Shown here in pieces: positions 16,591-25,034 of a DNA stretch of 64,000 nt; the stretch's first letter is position 1, and each line of letters opens with the position of its first letter. The notes below the pieces were generated by a model. It was not told the origin of the DNA and ran no database searches. It was given only the letters and a program-made list of their open reading frames with translations. The position numbers and the translations under genes were made by a program. This DNA comes from JBCBWG01 sp038523925 (GTDB lineage: Bacteria; Pseudomonadota; Alphaproteobacteria; Rhizobiales; Hyphomicrobiaceae), in assembly GCA_038523925.1 (NCBI GenBank), contig JBCBIY010000008.1, positions 1-64,000 of the forward strand. Reading direction: 5' to 3'.

Positions 16591-18465
16591 TTAGACGAGC
16601 AGAGTGCCGTCGTCGATCATGTCCGCGGTATCGACGGCGAACTTGCCCTCCAGCAGCGCCACGTCGAACGTGCTGCCACTCGCCAGCTCGACCTGGATCA
16701 GCGTCCCCTCGGTTGTCTCTTCGGTGACGAGGTCGAACTCGCCGAGGCTGTCAGCATCCGAGAAGTCGAGGATGTCGGTTCCGACCGAGAAGTCGCGGAT
16801 CGTGTCGACGCCCATGCTGATGCCGTCGCGCGCAATGTCGCTTCCAATCCAGTAGTAGCTGTCGGTGCCGGCCCCGCCCTTGAACGTGTCCGATCCGGCG
16901 CGGCCCCAGAACAGGTCGTCGCCTTCAAGGCCTAAGAACAGATTGTCCTTGTTGTCGCCGAACAGCCGGTCATCGCCGGTCGTAGCTTTGACGCCCTCAA
17001 TGCTTGTAAGGATATCAAGTCCGCCGGCTCCGGGCGCGCCAGCGCTGCGCGTCTCAAGGTTCACATGCACCGGCGTCAGGCCGCCCGAGTAGTCGATGGT
17101 GTCAAAGCCCGATCCGCCATCGATGATGTCGTAACCCGCACTGTCGGTGAACTTGTCGTCACCGCTGCCGCCAATCAGCCGGTCGTTGCCGGCGCCACCT
17201 TCGATGCGATCGTTGCCGCTATCGCCGTAAATAACATCATCGCCGTCGCCGCCATAGATGTAGTCGTCGCCCGAGTTCCCGTGGATCAGGTCGCCACCGC
17301 CATCGCCGTACAGGTAGTCCTTGTGCTTGCCACCGGAGATCGTATCGCCGCCTTCGCCGCCATAGATCGTGTCGTTGCTCGTCCCGCCAAATAGCGTGTC
17401 GAAGCCGTCATTGCCGTAGACGGTGTCGCGGCCGGACCCGGCGTTCAGCTCGTTGGCGAGTGCGTTGCCGATCAGCTCATCGTCGCCGGCGCCTGTTGCA
17501 GCATTCTCGATCTCCGCACCGCGCGCGATTGCGACGTTGCCGGTAAGGCCGCCGACGTCAGAGAACGCTTCCTCGTTGAGGTCGACCACCTGATCATCGC
17601 GGTAGCGGCTGAAGTTCAGCGTGTCCGTGCCGCCCGCATCCCAGATCGCGAAGACCACGTCCTGCGATTGCGCCGTGATCGTGTAGGCCGCTTTGCCGGT
17701 GTTCGATTCAAAGCCATAGACCGTGTCGCCGGTCCGCGTTGTCATGTTCGCGCCATAGAGGAACTGGGCTGCCGCGATGTCATGGAGAAGCGGCGTCGAG
17801 GCGTAATTCCAGTTGTGCGAGGCGCCCGTATTGCCGGCGCCGAAGTAACTCATCACTGTGAACTGGCGGCTGTCCTGGATGTATTCGGCATCGCTCGAAT
17901 AGGACGGCGAGCCGCCGTTGTAGGCGCCTGGATGGTTGAGCCCGATCGCATGGCCGATCTCGTGCAGCACGGTCAGGTATTCGTAGCTGCCCTCGGAGAC
18001 ATCGGTGAACAGGTTCCCGGTGGTATTAAAAAAGATGTCGCCGGACAACGACTGCGCGTCGCGGCTGCCGGGGAAGTAGGCCCACGCGTAGCCGCTTGAG
18101 TCGGTGTCGCCTGACAGCCGGATCGTCGCGTCGTTCGAGTAGGCTGCCGGCCCGCTCGTGCCGGAGCCGACGCGTTCAAACGAGATGTTGGCGACATCCG
18201 CCCACGCTTCGAACGCCTTCTCAGCCTGCGCAATCATGTTCGCATCGAGCGCTTCGAAGCCGGGGTCCGACGGGTTGCTGTCACGGAACGAATACGTGAT
18301 CGGCGTCGTCGCCGCGTTCGACCAGCCATACTCGGCGATCTGGTCGGCCGCCTGGTCCCAGTCGAAGCTCGGTTTGTTCATTGCGCCGACGAGATCCGCC
18401 ATGGCCTCATTGCTTAAATGAGGTTCGGCTGGGCTACGCAATCCACTTTCGCAGAGAAGACACAC
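16591..18465 (-). CDS. Serralysin-like RTX metalloprotease (M10B)
   Basis: 624 aa, no Sec signal, as expected for type I secretion. The zinc site HEIGHAIGLNH is at residues 168-178 and the Met-turn VMSYF at 204-208, so the catalytic domain looks active. Nonapeptide RTX repeats (GGxGxDxxx) start near residue 340 and run to about 460, with a second set near 510-540; they bind calcium after secretion. The C-terminal tail is short and acidic-hydrophobic (DMIDDGTLLV), typical of the secretion signal. No ABC/HlyD secretion genes are adjacent, so the exporter must be elsewhere; two TolC paralogues are 20 kb away. Confidence 0.92.
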   Translation of the reverse strand: MCLLCESGLRSPAEPHLSNEAMADLVGAMNKPSFDWDQAADQIAEYGWSNAATTPITYSFRDSNPSDPGFEALDANMIAQAEKAFEAWADVANISFERVGSGTSGPAAYSNDATIRLSGDTDSSGYAWAYFPGSRDAQSLSGDIFFNTTGNLFTDVSEGSYEYLTVLHEIGHAIGLNHPGAYNGGSPSYSSDAEYIQDSRQFTVMSYFGAGNTGASHNWNYASTPLLHDIAAAQFLYGANMTTRTGDTVYGFESNTGKAAYTITAQSQDVVFAIWDAGGTDTLNFSRYRDDQVVDLNEEAFSDVGGLTGNVAIARGAEIENAATGAGDDELIGNALANELNAGSGRDTVYGNDGFDTLFGGTSNDTIYGGEGGDTISGGKHKDYLYGDGGGDLIHGNSGDDYIYGGDGDDVIYGDSGNDRIEGGAGNDRLIGGSGDDKFTDSAGYDIIDGGSGFDTIDYSGGLTPVHVNLETRSAGAPGAGGLDILTSIEGVKATTGDDRLFGDNKDNLFLGLEGDDLFWGRAGSDTFKGGAGTDSYYWIGSDIARDGISMGVDTIRDFSVGTDILDFSDADSLGEFDLVTEETTEGTLIQVELASGSTFDVALLEGKFAVDTADMIDDGTLLV

Positions 18466-18622
18466 GTGCAGTTGCTCCGGAATTCGCTCCGCATCCGTCG
18501 CTAACTTTTCTCATTTGAAGCGGTTTTGAAATCGAAACGATGCTTCGCGGTTTGCGGTTTGTGAACCGGGCCACCCGGCTTTGCGCTAAATCCGAAACGT
18601 TTCGTTCAGGCTTTCTCAACGA

Positions 18623-19354
18623 CTACTCGGTGGGCTCAGTGTTTGCCGCAACGCGCCGCATACGCAGCGTTGCCCCGCGCTTCAGCGAGTTCGGACGAAC
18701 GTTGCGGGCCTCGACCGTGAAGCTGATCGGCGCCACCGGGTCTGACAGGAAGCGGTCGATCGCGCCAAGGCTCTCGTCGACTGCGGTCGTCACGTTGAGC
18801 GTCATGTCGAGCCGGCCCCCTTGAGTCAGAAGTTTGGGGAACGCCTTGCCCTCGACACGATAGAACAAAAGCGTGCCGGAGTAGTTGCCACGGCCCGCGA
18901 TCGACAACGGCGCAAAAGGCGCCTTCGGCCTGTCGACGCGATCAAACGACTTCGTGCGCATGTTGTAGTTAGCGGCGCGGACAAAGAAGTCCTGGTCGAC
19001 GACGTAGGCGCTTTCAAACGTCTTGGTGGCGCCGGCCTCGCTCGATGTCACCTCAAGTGTGAGATTGAGGACAGCGCCATCGCGCGCGCCGTGGTTCGCG
19101 ATCGTAATCGGCACGGCAAAGACTTCGAGATCGGCTGACGGATCGCGGGTGTAGTGGACGACTTGCGGCACGAAGATTTTCAGCTCGGGCTGCTTGAGCA
19201 CGCTGTGATAGAGGCTGACGCCTGAGAAGATCAGCGCGAAGACAGAGACGAGCCCGGTGATGACGCCGATCGCGCCCTGGCTTGCGCCCGCGCCTGACGT
19301 CTCCCGCGCGATTTCATTTGTCTCGTTGACGACGACCCTGCGACGAGAACTCAC
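18623..19354 (-). CDS. Membrane-anchored protein of unknown function
   Basis: 243 aa if it starts at GTG 19354, chosen because a GGGGGAGGGG stretch lies just upstream; the frame stays open 75 codons further but without a convincing site. One transmembrane helix (IGVITGLVSVFALIFSGVSLYHSV) is followed by a soluble beta-rich domain resembling immunoglobulin-like folds (VPITIANHGARDGAVLNLTLEVT). A conserved-looking segment FVRAANYNMRTKSF may be a surface loop. No family was recognised. It lies between the serralysin and PRC-barrel genes with no obvious operon partner. Confidence 0.6.
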   Translation of the reverse strand: MSSRRRVVVNETNEIARETSGAGASQGAIGVITGLVSVFALIFSGVSLYHSVLKQPELKIFVPQVVHYTRDPSADLEVFAVPITIANHGARDGAVLNLTLEVTSSEAGATKTFESAYVVDQDFFVRAANYNMRTKSFDRVDRPKAPFAPLSIAGRGNYSGTLLFYRVEGKAFPKLLTQGGRLDMTLNVTTAVDESLGAIDRFLSDPVAPISFTVEARNVRPNSLKRGATLRMRRVAANTEPTE

Positions 19355-19694
19355 ACGCCCCTCCCCCGATAGAATTGCCGCAGCGGCCCGACTGGGCGGT
19401 GCAACCGCCGTCCCAAACCGCGCAACAATGAAAAAAGTGCAAGGGTTTTGCGTGAACAAACATGGCACCAGCGCGGCGTCCGAGGAGGTCAAAGCCGGAC
19501 GGCGATCCGGCCGACGCTCAATAACAGGCCAGAATCGCTGCCTGTGAGTGCTCTGTTCGCGCTTTAGTGAGCGTGGCATTCACCGCGCGAAATTCAAGAC
19601 TGCTTGCCGGAACGAGGAGCACTTAGCTTTCTGGGACGGCACCGCACTCCCCGTGCGCTGTCGCTTCAGTGACTCGCATCTAGAGGAGGTCGAA
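19355..19694. other. Intergenic region, nothing firm recognised
   Basis: 340 bp between divergent genes. Apart from the GAGGAGGT ribosome-binding site at 19683-19690 for the PRC-barrel gene and the GGGGGAGGGG site of the membrane-protein gene, I see no RNA gene, repeat or clear promoter pair. Confidence 0.5.
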
Positions 19695-20192
19695 ATGCTG
19701 AAGACCTTGAACGCACGCCTTAACGCAGGTTCGCGCAGCGTCCTGCTGGCAAGTATTCTTGCTGGCGCCATTGGCGCGAGCCCGGCTCTGGCACAAACCC
19801 AGACGCCACAAACAGAGCAGCCACCGGCGGCCGCTCAGCCAGTGCCGACAACGCCGGCACCGGATGGCGCAGCGCCGTCGGCTGAACCAGCCCAGCCGGG
19901 GGCTCAGGCCGAACAGCCTGCAACGCCCGGGGCGACGACTGAAAAGATCGTCGGGCTTCCGGTGTTCTCGAAGGACGGCAAGCGCGTTGGCGCTGTCGGC
20001 AAGGTCGAGGCCAGTGGCGACGGCAAGATTGCCGCAATCCACGTGCGCACCGGCGGCTTCCTAGGCTTTGGTGCCCGGTTGGTGATGGTCACGGCTGACC
20101 AGTTCGAGCAGGCGGGTGAAACCGTCCGCCTCGCACTGACCGAAGAGGAAGTCGACAAGCTTCCCGACGCTGACGGCAAGCAACAGAGCTAG
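19695..20192 (+). CDS. Exported PRC-barrel domain protein
   Basis: 165 aa from ATG 19695, chosen for the GAGGAGGT site 4 bp upstream and the clean signal peptide (SVLLASILAGAIGASPALAQ). After cleavage comes a Pro/Ala/Gln/Glu-rich low-complexity stretch of about 45 residues, then a PRC-barrel domain (KIVGLPVFSKDGKRVGAVGKVEA to FGARLVMVTADQFEQ). PRC barrels in alphaproteobacterial periplasmic proteins are thought to mediate protein or ligand binding; the specific partner is unknown. It is monocistronic and followed by two small hairpins. Confidence 0.8.
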   Translation: MLKTLNARLNAGSRSVLLASILAGAIGASPALAQTQTPQTEQPPAAAQPVPTTPAPDGAAPSAEPAQPGAQAEQPATPGATTEKIVGLPVFSKDGKRVGAVGKVEASGDGKIAAIHVRTGGFLGFGARLVMVTADQFEQAGETVRLALTEEEVDKLPDADGKQQS

Positions 20193-20195
20193 CCG

Positions 20196-20224
20196 GACGT
20201 CAATCTGACGTCTCAGTGTTGAGA
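20196..20224 (+). other. Two small hairpins after the PRC-barrel gene
   Basis: GACGTCA (20196-20202) pairs perfectly with TGACGTC (20206-20212), and TCTCA (20211-20215) pairs with TGAGA (20220-20224); the two overlap by 2 nt so they are alternatives or stacked. No T run follows, so termination is uncertain. Confidence 0.4.
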
Positions 20225-20300
20225 TTGATCACATGAGCTGGCGGTGGCGGCGGGGAGAGCGTCGCCAACGCTTCTCGTTTTGCTGTAACGGTGGCGTTTG

Positions 20301-20675
20301 TTAGGACGCTGCGATCACGCGGACACGCTCGCCCTGAGCCACGGCCTTGCAGACGGTGACATCGTCGACGGCATCGGCCCACACGTTCGCCGCGCTGATC
20401 AGGCGGATCTCATCACCTTCGGATACCGGCGTCGGGCCGAAGCCGATCGCGATGGCTGACCCGGCAGCCCAGTACGCGACCTCACCGGGCTCCATCACCG
20501 TTTTCGCGTCTGGTTCGAGCGCCACCGAAACGCTGGCGTCAAAGTAGACTTCATCGTCCCAGGTGTTGATCGTCGCGTCAATCGGCAGCGCGCGCCAGAT
20601 TGCATCCGCCGTTGGCGTATCGCGCAGCCGGACCCGCAAGGTCACGTCGCCGATTTGTATTTCCGCGTCGCGCAT
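20301..20675 (-). CDS. Cyclophilin-like fold protein, copy 1
   Basis: 124 aa. It matches the small cyclophilin-like (TM1367/DUF369-type) family: TPTADAIWRALPIDATINTWDDEVYFD, then GEVAYWAAGSAIAIGFGPTPVS, then ISAANVWADA. No signal peptide. The family lacks the proline-isomerase active site and its function is unknown. It shares the order of motifs and roughly a third of its residues with the next gene (20725-21165), from which it is separated by 49 bp on the same strand, so the pair is a divergent tandem duplication. Confidence 0.75.
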   Translation of the reverse strand: MRDAEIQIGDVTLRVRLRDTPTADAIWRALPIDATINTWDDEVYFDASVSVALEPDAKTVMEPGEVAYWAAGSAIAIGFGPTPVSEGDEIRLISAANVWADAVDDVTVCKAVAQGERVRVIAAS

Positions 20676-20724
20676 GGCGCAGACCTCCCCGTCACTGCCG
20701 GCCAGTACGACTCGCAGACCCCGC

Positions 20725-21165
20725 CTACGACACCGCCGTCAGACTGATCTTCGCACCCGGGACGGTTCCGGCAAAGCGGTCCAGCGGATCAAGCGCGCGC
20801 GCCCACACATTACAGGGGCGCATCAGGCGGCGCTCGTGATCGCGCGAAATCGGCGTCGGGCCCCAAGCAAACACCACGCGGTCGTCGTCCGCCCAGAACA
20901 GGATGTCGTCAGGCGCCGCATTCAGTTTCGCGCCGCGCTCGCGGCCGGCCTTAACCGGCACCTCAAAGTGAATGCTGTCGCCCCAGGTCTCGGCAATCGC
21001 ATAGAGGGGCAGTGCCCGCCAGATCGTCTCGGCGGTGCGCGTCGGCAGCAGCGAGATGCGCACGACGGCCTTGCCGACCCGCAGTTCGGCGAAGCGCTCC
21101 GTCGCGATGGGCGGCGCGCGCTTGTTGCCAGGTTTCGGCGGCCGTCGAAGGAGGTTGGTCGGCAT
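20725..21165 (-). CDS. Cyclophilin-like fold protein, copy 2
   Basis: 146 aa, with a basic, proline-rich N-terminal extension (LLRRPPKPGNKRAPPIATER) absent from its neighbour. The core motifs are shared: RTAETIWRALPLYAIAETWGDSIHFE, DILFWADDDRVVFAWGPTPIS and RPCNVWARALDPL. It lies upstream of copy 1 and is probably co-transcribed. Keeping two diverged copies side by side suggests a heteromer or different ligands. Function unknown. Confidence 0.75.
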   Translation of the reverse strand: MPTNLLRRPPKPGNKRAPPIATERFAELRVGKAVVRISLLPTRTAETIWRALPLYAIAETWGDSIHFEVPVKAGRERGAKLNAAPDDILFWADDDRVVFAWGPTPISRDHERRLMRPCNVWARALDPLDRFAGTVPGAKISLTAVS

Positions 21166-21211
21166 GTCAGCTCAGGCCCGCGCGCGCAACGCGCGCTCTC
21201 AAGCGCTGAGG

Positions 21212-22471
21212 CTACGACGGATCCGGCCCGAAAACGAGGACCGTGTTCAGACCGCCAAAGGCGAACGAGTTGGACATCGCATACGTGACGTCGCGCTCTC
21301 GGCCCTGGTTCGGGATGTAGTCGAGATCGCACTCAGGGTCCGGCTCGTTCAGGTTGATCGTCGGCGGCATCCAGTTGTGCTGCATCGCCTTGATCGAGAG
21401 GACCGCTTCGATCCCGCCACCGGCGCCGAGAGGGTGACCGTGCATCGACTTGGTCGACGAAATCGCGAGATCGTAGGCGCTCTTGCCAAACAGATCTTTG
21501 ACGGCGTTTGTCTCGTTCTTGTCGTTGATGGCCGTCGCCGTGCCGTGCGCGTTCAGGTAGTCGATATCGCCCGGCGACAGCTTCGCGTCATCGAGCGCAA
21601 GCTTCATCGCCTCGCGCGGGCCTTCGATGCCCGGGTTGACCATGTCGCGCGCATCGGACGTCATGCCGGTGCCGACGATCTCCGCGAGAATGGTCGCGCC
21701 GCGCGCCTTCGCATGCTCGTACTCCTCGAGGATGAGGATCCCGGCGCCTTCGCTGAGCACGGTGCCGTTGCGGTTCTTCGAGAATGGGAAGCAGCCTTCG
21801 GGCGAAAGCACGTGCAGCGCCTGCCAGGCTTTCATCGTGCCGTAGTTGATGACCGACTCTGAAGCGCCTGCAATTGCGACGTCGACCATGCCGTTCTGGA
21901 TGTAGTCCCGTGCGGTGATCAAAGAGTGCGTTGCGGTTGAACAGGCCGAGCAGGTCGCGAACGTCGGGCCGCGCACGCCGAACTCGATACCGACGTGAGC
22001 TGACGCCGATGAGCCGATGATGCGGAGCAGCGTCAGCGGGTGCGTCGCGCGCTTGTTCTCGATGAAAAGATCGCGGTAGGCCTTCTCGTAAGTCACAAGG
22101 CCGCCGGCGCCTGAGCCAATGATACAGGCCGTCCGGTAAGGATCGACGAACGGCACTTCGAGGCCGGCCATCTTGATCGCTTCATCGGCCGCGGCCGCCG
22201 CAAACCATGAGTAGCGGTCGGCGTGCAGGATGATCTTGTCGCGTGAGAAGTGCTTCAGCCGCGCCTTGTGGTCGAAGTCTTTGATCTGCGCTGCGATAAG
22301 GATTTTCAGGTCTTCAAGCGGGAAGCCACCGAGCTCGGAGACGCCGCAGCGGGCTTCCTTGACGCTGGCCCAGAGCTCGTCGACCGTCGTCCCGATCGGC
22401 GTCACGGCTCCAAGACCCGTGACCACAACGCGCCGCTTCTTCTCAGTCCCAGTCTGAGCTGACCGATCCAT
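21212..22471 (-). CDS. Beta-ketoacyl-ACP synthase (FabF/NodE-like)
   Basis: 419 aa. A condensing enzyme with the Cys-His-His triad of KAS I/II: active-site Cys in ATCSACSTATHSL, His in NAHGTATAINDKNE and His in STKSMHGHPLGAGGG. The closing NSFAFGGLNTVLVF is standard. An AGGACATAAGAT stretch precedes ATG 22471. It lies 136 bp downstream of a dedicated acyl carrier protein gene on the same strand. Being outside a fab cluster and paired with its own ACP, it may make a specialised acyl chain (as NodE/NodF do) rather than serve bulk fatty-acid synthesis; that is inference. Confidence 0.92.
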   Translation of the reverse strand: MDRSAQTGTEKKRRVVVTGLGAVTPIGTTVDELWASVKEARCGVSELGGFPLEDLKILIAAQIKDFDHKARLKHFSRDKIILHADRYSWFAAAAADEAIKMAGLEVPFVDPYRTACIIGSGAGGLVTYEKAYRDLFIENKRATHPLTLLRIIGSSASAHVGIEFGVRGPTFATCSACSTATHSLITARDYIQNGMVDVAIAGASESVINYGTMKAWQALHVLSPEGCFPFSKNRNGTVLSEGAGILILEEYEHAKARGATILAEIVGTGMTSDARDMVNPGIEGPREAMKLALDDAKLSPGDIDYLNAHGTATAINDKNETNAVKDLFGKSAYDLAISSTKSMHGHPLGAGGGIEAVLSIKAMQHNWMPPTINLNEPDPECDLDYIPNQGRERDVTYAMSNSFAFGGLNTVLVFGPDPS

Positions 22472-22607
22472 ATCTTATGTCCTGTATGGCAACGCACGAC
22501 CGCAGCGCGGCGGGCAACACCGCCCCCGCGCGCACATCGTTTCGGTTGAGTTCGCCAAGTTTTGTGCGGGTCCGGAAGGCAACCGGGCGACCGCCATCGA
22601 CGTCACA

Positions 22608-22883
22608 TTAAGCGCTTGCGCTGGCAGGGCTCGATGAGCCGTCCCCCATCAGATCCTTCACGCGATCAACGACGGAGCCGACTGTCTTAAAGTCGGACGC
22701 TTCTTCGTTCGCGTTATACGGGATCTCAATACCGAACGTATCTTCGATATCGAAAACGATCATCGCAAGATCGAGCGACTCGATCTGAAGGTCGGTCAGC
22801 GCGGTCTCGTTCGAGATATCGTCGCGCGGCTCCTTCATATGCTTCTTCAAGATATCGATGACTTTGGTCGAGACGTCGTCCAT
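22608..22883 (-). CDS. Acyl carrier protein
   Basis: 91 aa from ATG 22883, which has AGGAGAG 5 bp upstream. The phosphopantetheine site is Ser36 in LQIESLDLAM (usual DSLD replaced by ESLD), followed by the acidic helix FDIEDTFGIEIP. The sequence differs from housekeeping AcpP and has a Ser/Ala-rich tail (DGSSSPASASA). It would carry the acyl chain for the condensing enzyme encoded downstream. The same frame stays open far upstream, but that is antisense to fadD; the ribosome-binding site and family length fix this start. Confidence 0.88.
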   Translation of the reverse strand: MDDVSTKVIDILKKHMKEPRDDISNETALTDLQIESLDLAMIVFDIEDTFGIEIPYNANEEASDFKTVGSVVDRVKDLMGDGSSSPASASA

Positions 22884-23255
22884 CACGCTCTCCTGACAAC
22901 TTCCATTCAGAAGCCCAATACTTCGCACTGCGGAGAACGAACCGTGGTTCACACAGCAATCGCGCAGAGTTTGGGCGTCACATAACCGGTAACAGATGGA
23001 CTGTCCACCTGAGGCAAGCGGCACCTGACACCGCGAAACCGCAATTTCAATGCCAAGGATAACAGAGCAGAAATGCGGCTTCCAGCGGCCGGCCCGGCGC
23101 AGCCCGATACACGTTCCGCGCGCGTTATGCTTGACCATACACACAGGCTTGTTGCCGGCGCGGCCAAACTGCCCGTAGCGTCTCAGCGCGGCACGCTTAT
23201 CTTGGGTGTTGGAGGCGCCGCCAAGTGCGCCAAATGCAAGTGGGGAGAGACGACG
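22884..23255. other. Divergent intergenic region between ACP and fadD
   Basis: 372 bp holding both promoters. Besides the ribosome-binding sites (AGGAGAG for the ACP gene; GGGGAGAG at 23242-23249 for fadD) I find no clear repeat, operator or RNA. A longer plus-strand frame enters fadD from 23073 but lacks coding character. Confidence 0.5.
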
Positions 23256-24998
23256 ATGGACGATACGCAGGCGATCGACCCATTTGGTCAGCATGCGCCG
23301 GACATGCCGTGGCTGCAGGCCTATCCTGCAAATGTCCCTTGGGAGACGGCGTACACCCCCTGCCCGCTGCACCAGATCCTCGACGATGCGGTTGCAAAAT
23401 TTCCCAATCGGCCGTGCGCAACATTCCTCGGCCGCACTGAGACGTATGCGGACATAGGTGCCGCGGTTGAGCGGGCGGCCGCCGCTCTTGCAGGCCTCGA
23501 TGTCGGGCCCGGAACCCGCGTCGGGCTCATGCTTCCGAATTGCCCGACGTTCATCGTCTACTACTTTGCGACGCTCAAACTCGGCGGCGTGGTCGTTAAC
23601 TACAATCCGCTCTACTCGCTCGATGAGCTGACCGAGCAGGTCCGCGACAGCGGCACCGACCTGATGGTGACGCTCGACCTCAAGGTGTTGTTCGAGAAGA
23701 CAGAGACGCTGATCCAAAACGAGACCCTGCCGCGCGCGCTTGTTGGATCGTTCGCAGGACTGCTGCCGCCGCTGAAGGCCACGCTGTTCCGCCTGCTCAA
23801 GGGTGGCGATCTCGCGAACGTGAAAAGCTCGCCCGTGCGCGGCCGGATCGTTCTCGAAGCCGATGCGCTGAAAGCCGGCAAGCCTTACACGGCAGCCGAC
23901 ATCGATCCGGAACAAGACATCGCCGTGCTGCAGTACACGGGCGGGACCACCGGCACACCGAAGGGGGCGATGCTCACGCACGCCAACCTGTCGGTGAATA
24001 CGATGCAAGTGGCGAGCTGGGCGCCGGACCTCACCGAGGGCGAAGAGCGCGTGCTTGGCGCGCTGCCGTTCTTCCATGTCTTCGCAATGACGGTTGTTAT
24101 GAACTACGCCATTTTACGCGGCGCCGAGATCGTGATGATGCCGCGGTTTGTGCTCGATGACGCGCTGAAGCTCATCACCAAACACAAGCCGACCGTCATG
24201 CCGGGCGTGCCGACGATGTATAATGCGATGATGAACCATCCGAAGCTCGCGAGCTTCGATCTCTCGTCGCTCAAATTCTGCCTGTCAGGCGGCGCAGCCT
24301 TGCCGCTCGACGTAAAGCGGCAGTTTGAAAAGCTGACGGGCTGTACGCTTGTCGAAGGCTACGGGCTTTCGGAGACTTCACCGGTCGCGACGGCGAACCC
24401 GATTGGCGGCCCCGTCAAAGAGAGTTCCATCGGCCTGCCGCTGCCGCAAACGCGGATTTCGCTCCGCGATCTTGATGACCCGATAAAGGTCGTCCCGGAC
24501 GGCGAACGCGGTGAGATCTGTATTGCCGGCCCGCAGGTCATGAAGGGCTATTGGAACAATGAGGCTGCGACCGAAGCCGCTTTCGTCGGCGCGTACTTCC
24601 GCACGGGCGATGTCGCGGTCATGGATGACGAAGGGTTCTTCTACATCGTCGACCGGATAAAAGACCTGATCATCTGCTCAGGCTTCAACGTTTATCCCCG
24701 ACGCATCGAAGAGGCGATCCAGGAGTTCCCGCCGGTCGACGAAGTCACGGTGATCGGCGTGCCAGACGACTATCGTGGCGAAAGCCCCAAGGCCTTCGTC
24801 AAATTGCGCGACGGTCAGGCGGCAACGGCTGACGAGCTGATGGCGTTTTTGGAGCCGAAGCTTTCGAAGATCGAGATGCCGTCTGCAATCGAGTTCCGAG
24901 ACGAGCTGCCGAAGACGATGATCGGCAAACTCTCGAAGAAAGAGCTGAAGCAGGAAGAGGCTGAGAAGGCTGGCGCCGCGTCCACTGAGCCAGCCTGA
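23256..24998 (+). CDS. fadD: Long-chain fatty acid--CoA ligase
   Basis: 580 aa from ATG 23256 (MDDTQAIDPF), with GGGGAGAG upstream. The ATP-binding loop LQYTGGTTGTPKGAMLTHANL, the YGLSETSPVA adenine motif, the RTGDVAVMDDEGFFYIVDRIKDLIICSGFNVYP fatty-acyl signature and the C-terminal PKTMIGKLSKKEL lysine are all present and typical of FadD. It activates imported fatty acids for the beta-oxidation enzymes encoded just downstream on the other strand. It is transcribed alone. Confidence 0.93.
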   Translation: MDDTQAIDPFGQHAPDMPWLQAYPANVPWETAYTPCPLHQILDDAVAKFPNRPCATFLGRTETYADIGAAVERAAAALAGLDVGPGTRVGLMLPNCPTFIVYYFATLKLGGVVVNYNPLYSLDELTEQVRDSGTDLMVTLDLKVLFEKTETLIQNETLPRALVGSFAGLLPPLKATLFRLLKGGDLANVKSSPVRGRIVLEADALKAGKPYTAADIDPEQDIAVLQYTGGTTGTPKGAMLTHANLSVNTMQVASWAPDLTEGEERVLGALPFFHVFAMTVVMNYAILRGAEIVMMPRFVLDDALKLITKHKPTVMPGVPTMYNAMMNHPKLASFDLSSLKFCLSGGAALPLDVKRQFEKLTGCTLVEGYGLSETSPVATANPIGGPVKESSIGLPLPQTRISLRDLDDPIKVVPDGERGEICIAGPQVMKGYWNNEAATEAAFVGAYFRTGDVAVMDDEGFFYIVDRIKDLIICSGFNVYPRRIEEAIQEFPPVDEVTVIGVPDDYRGESPKAFVKLRDGQAATADELMAFLEPKLSKIEMPSAIEFRDELPKTMIGKLSKKELKQEEAEKAGAASTEPA

Positions 24999-25034
24999 TC
25001 AGACGCGCTGCTTGATGATCGGCGTGGCTGATCC

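Noticed and set aside
23073..23255. N-terminal extension of fadD
   Set aside because: Ribosome-binding site and family N-terminus place the start at 23256; the upstream codons look non-coding.
22608..24077. 489-codon minus-strand open frame
   Set aside because: Only its last 91 codons (from 22883) are a gene, the ACP; the rest is antisense to fadD and lacks family features, and a good ribosome-binding site starts at the ACP.
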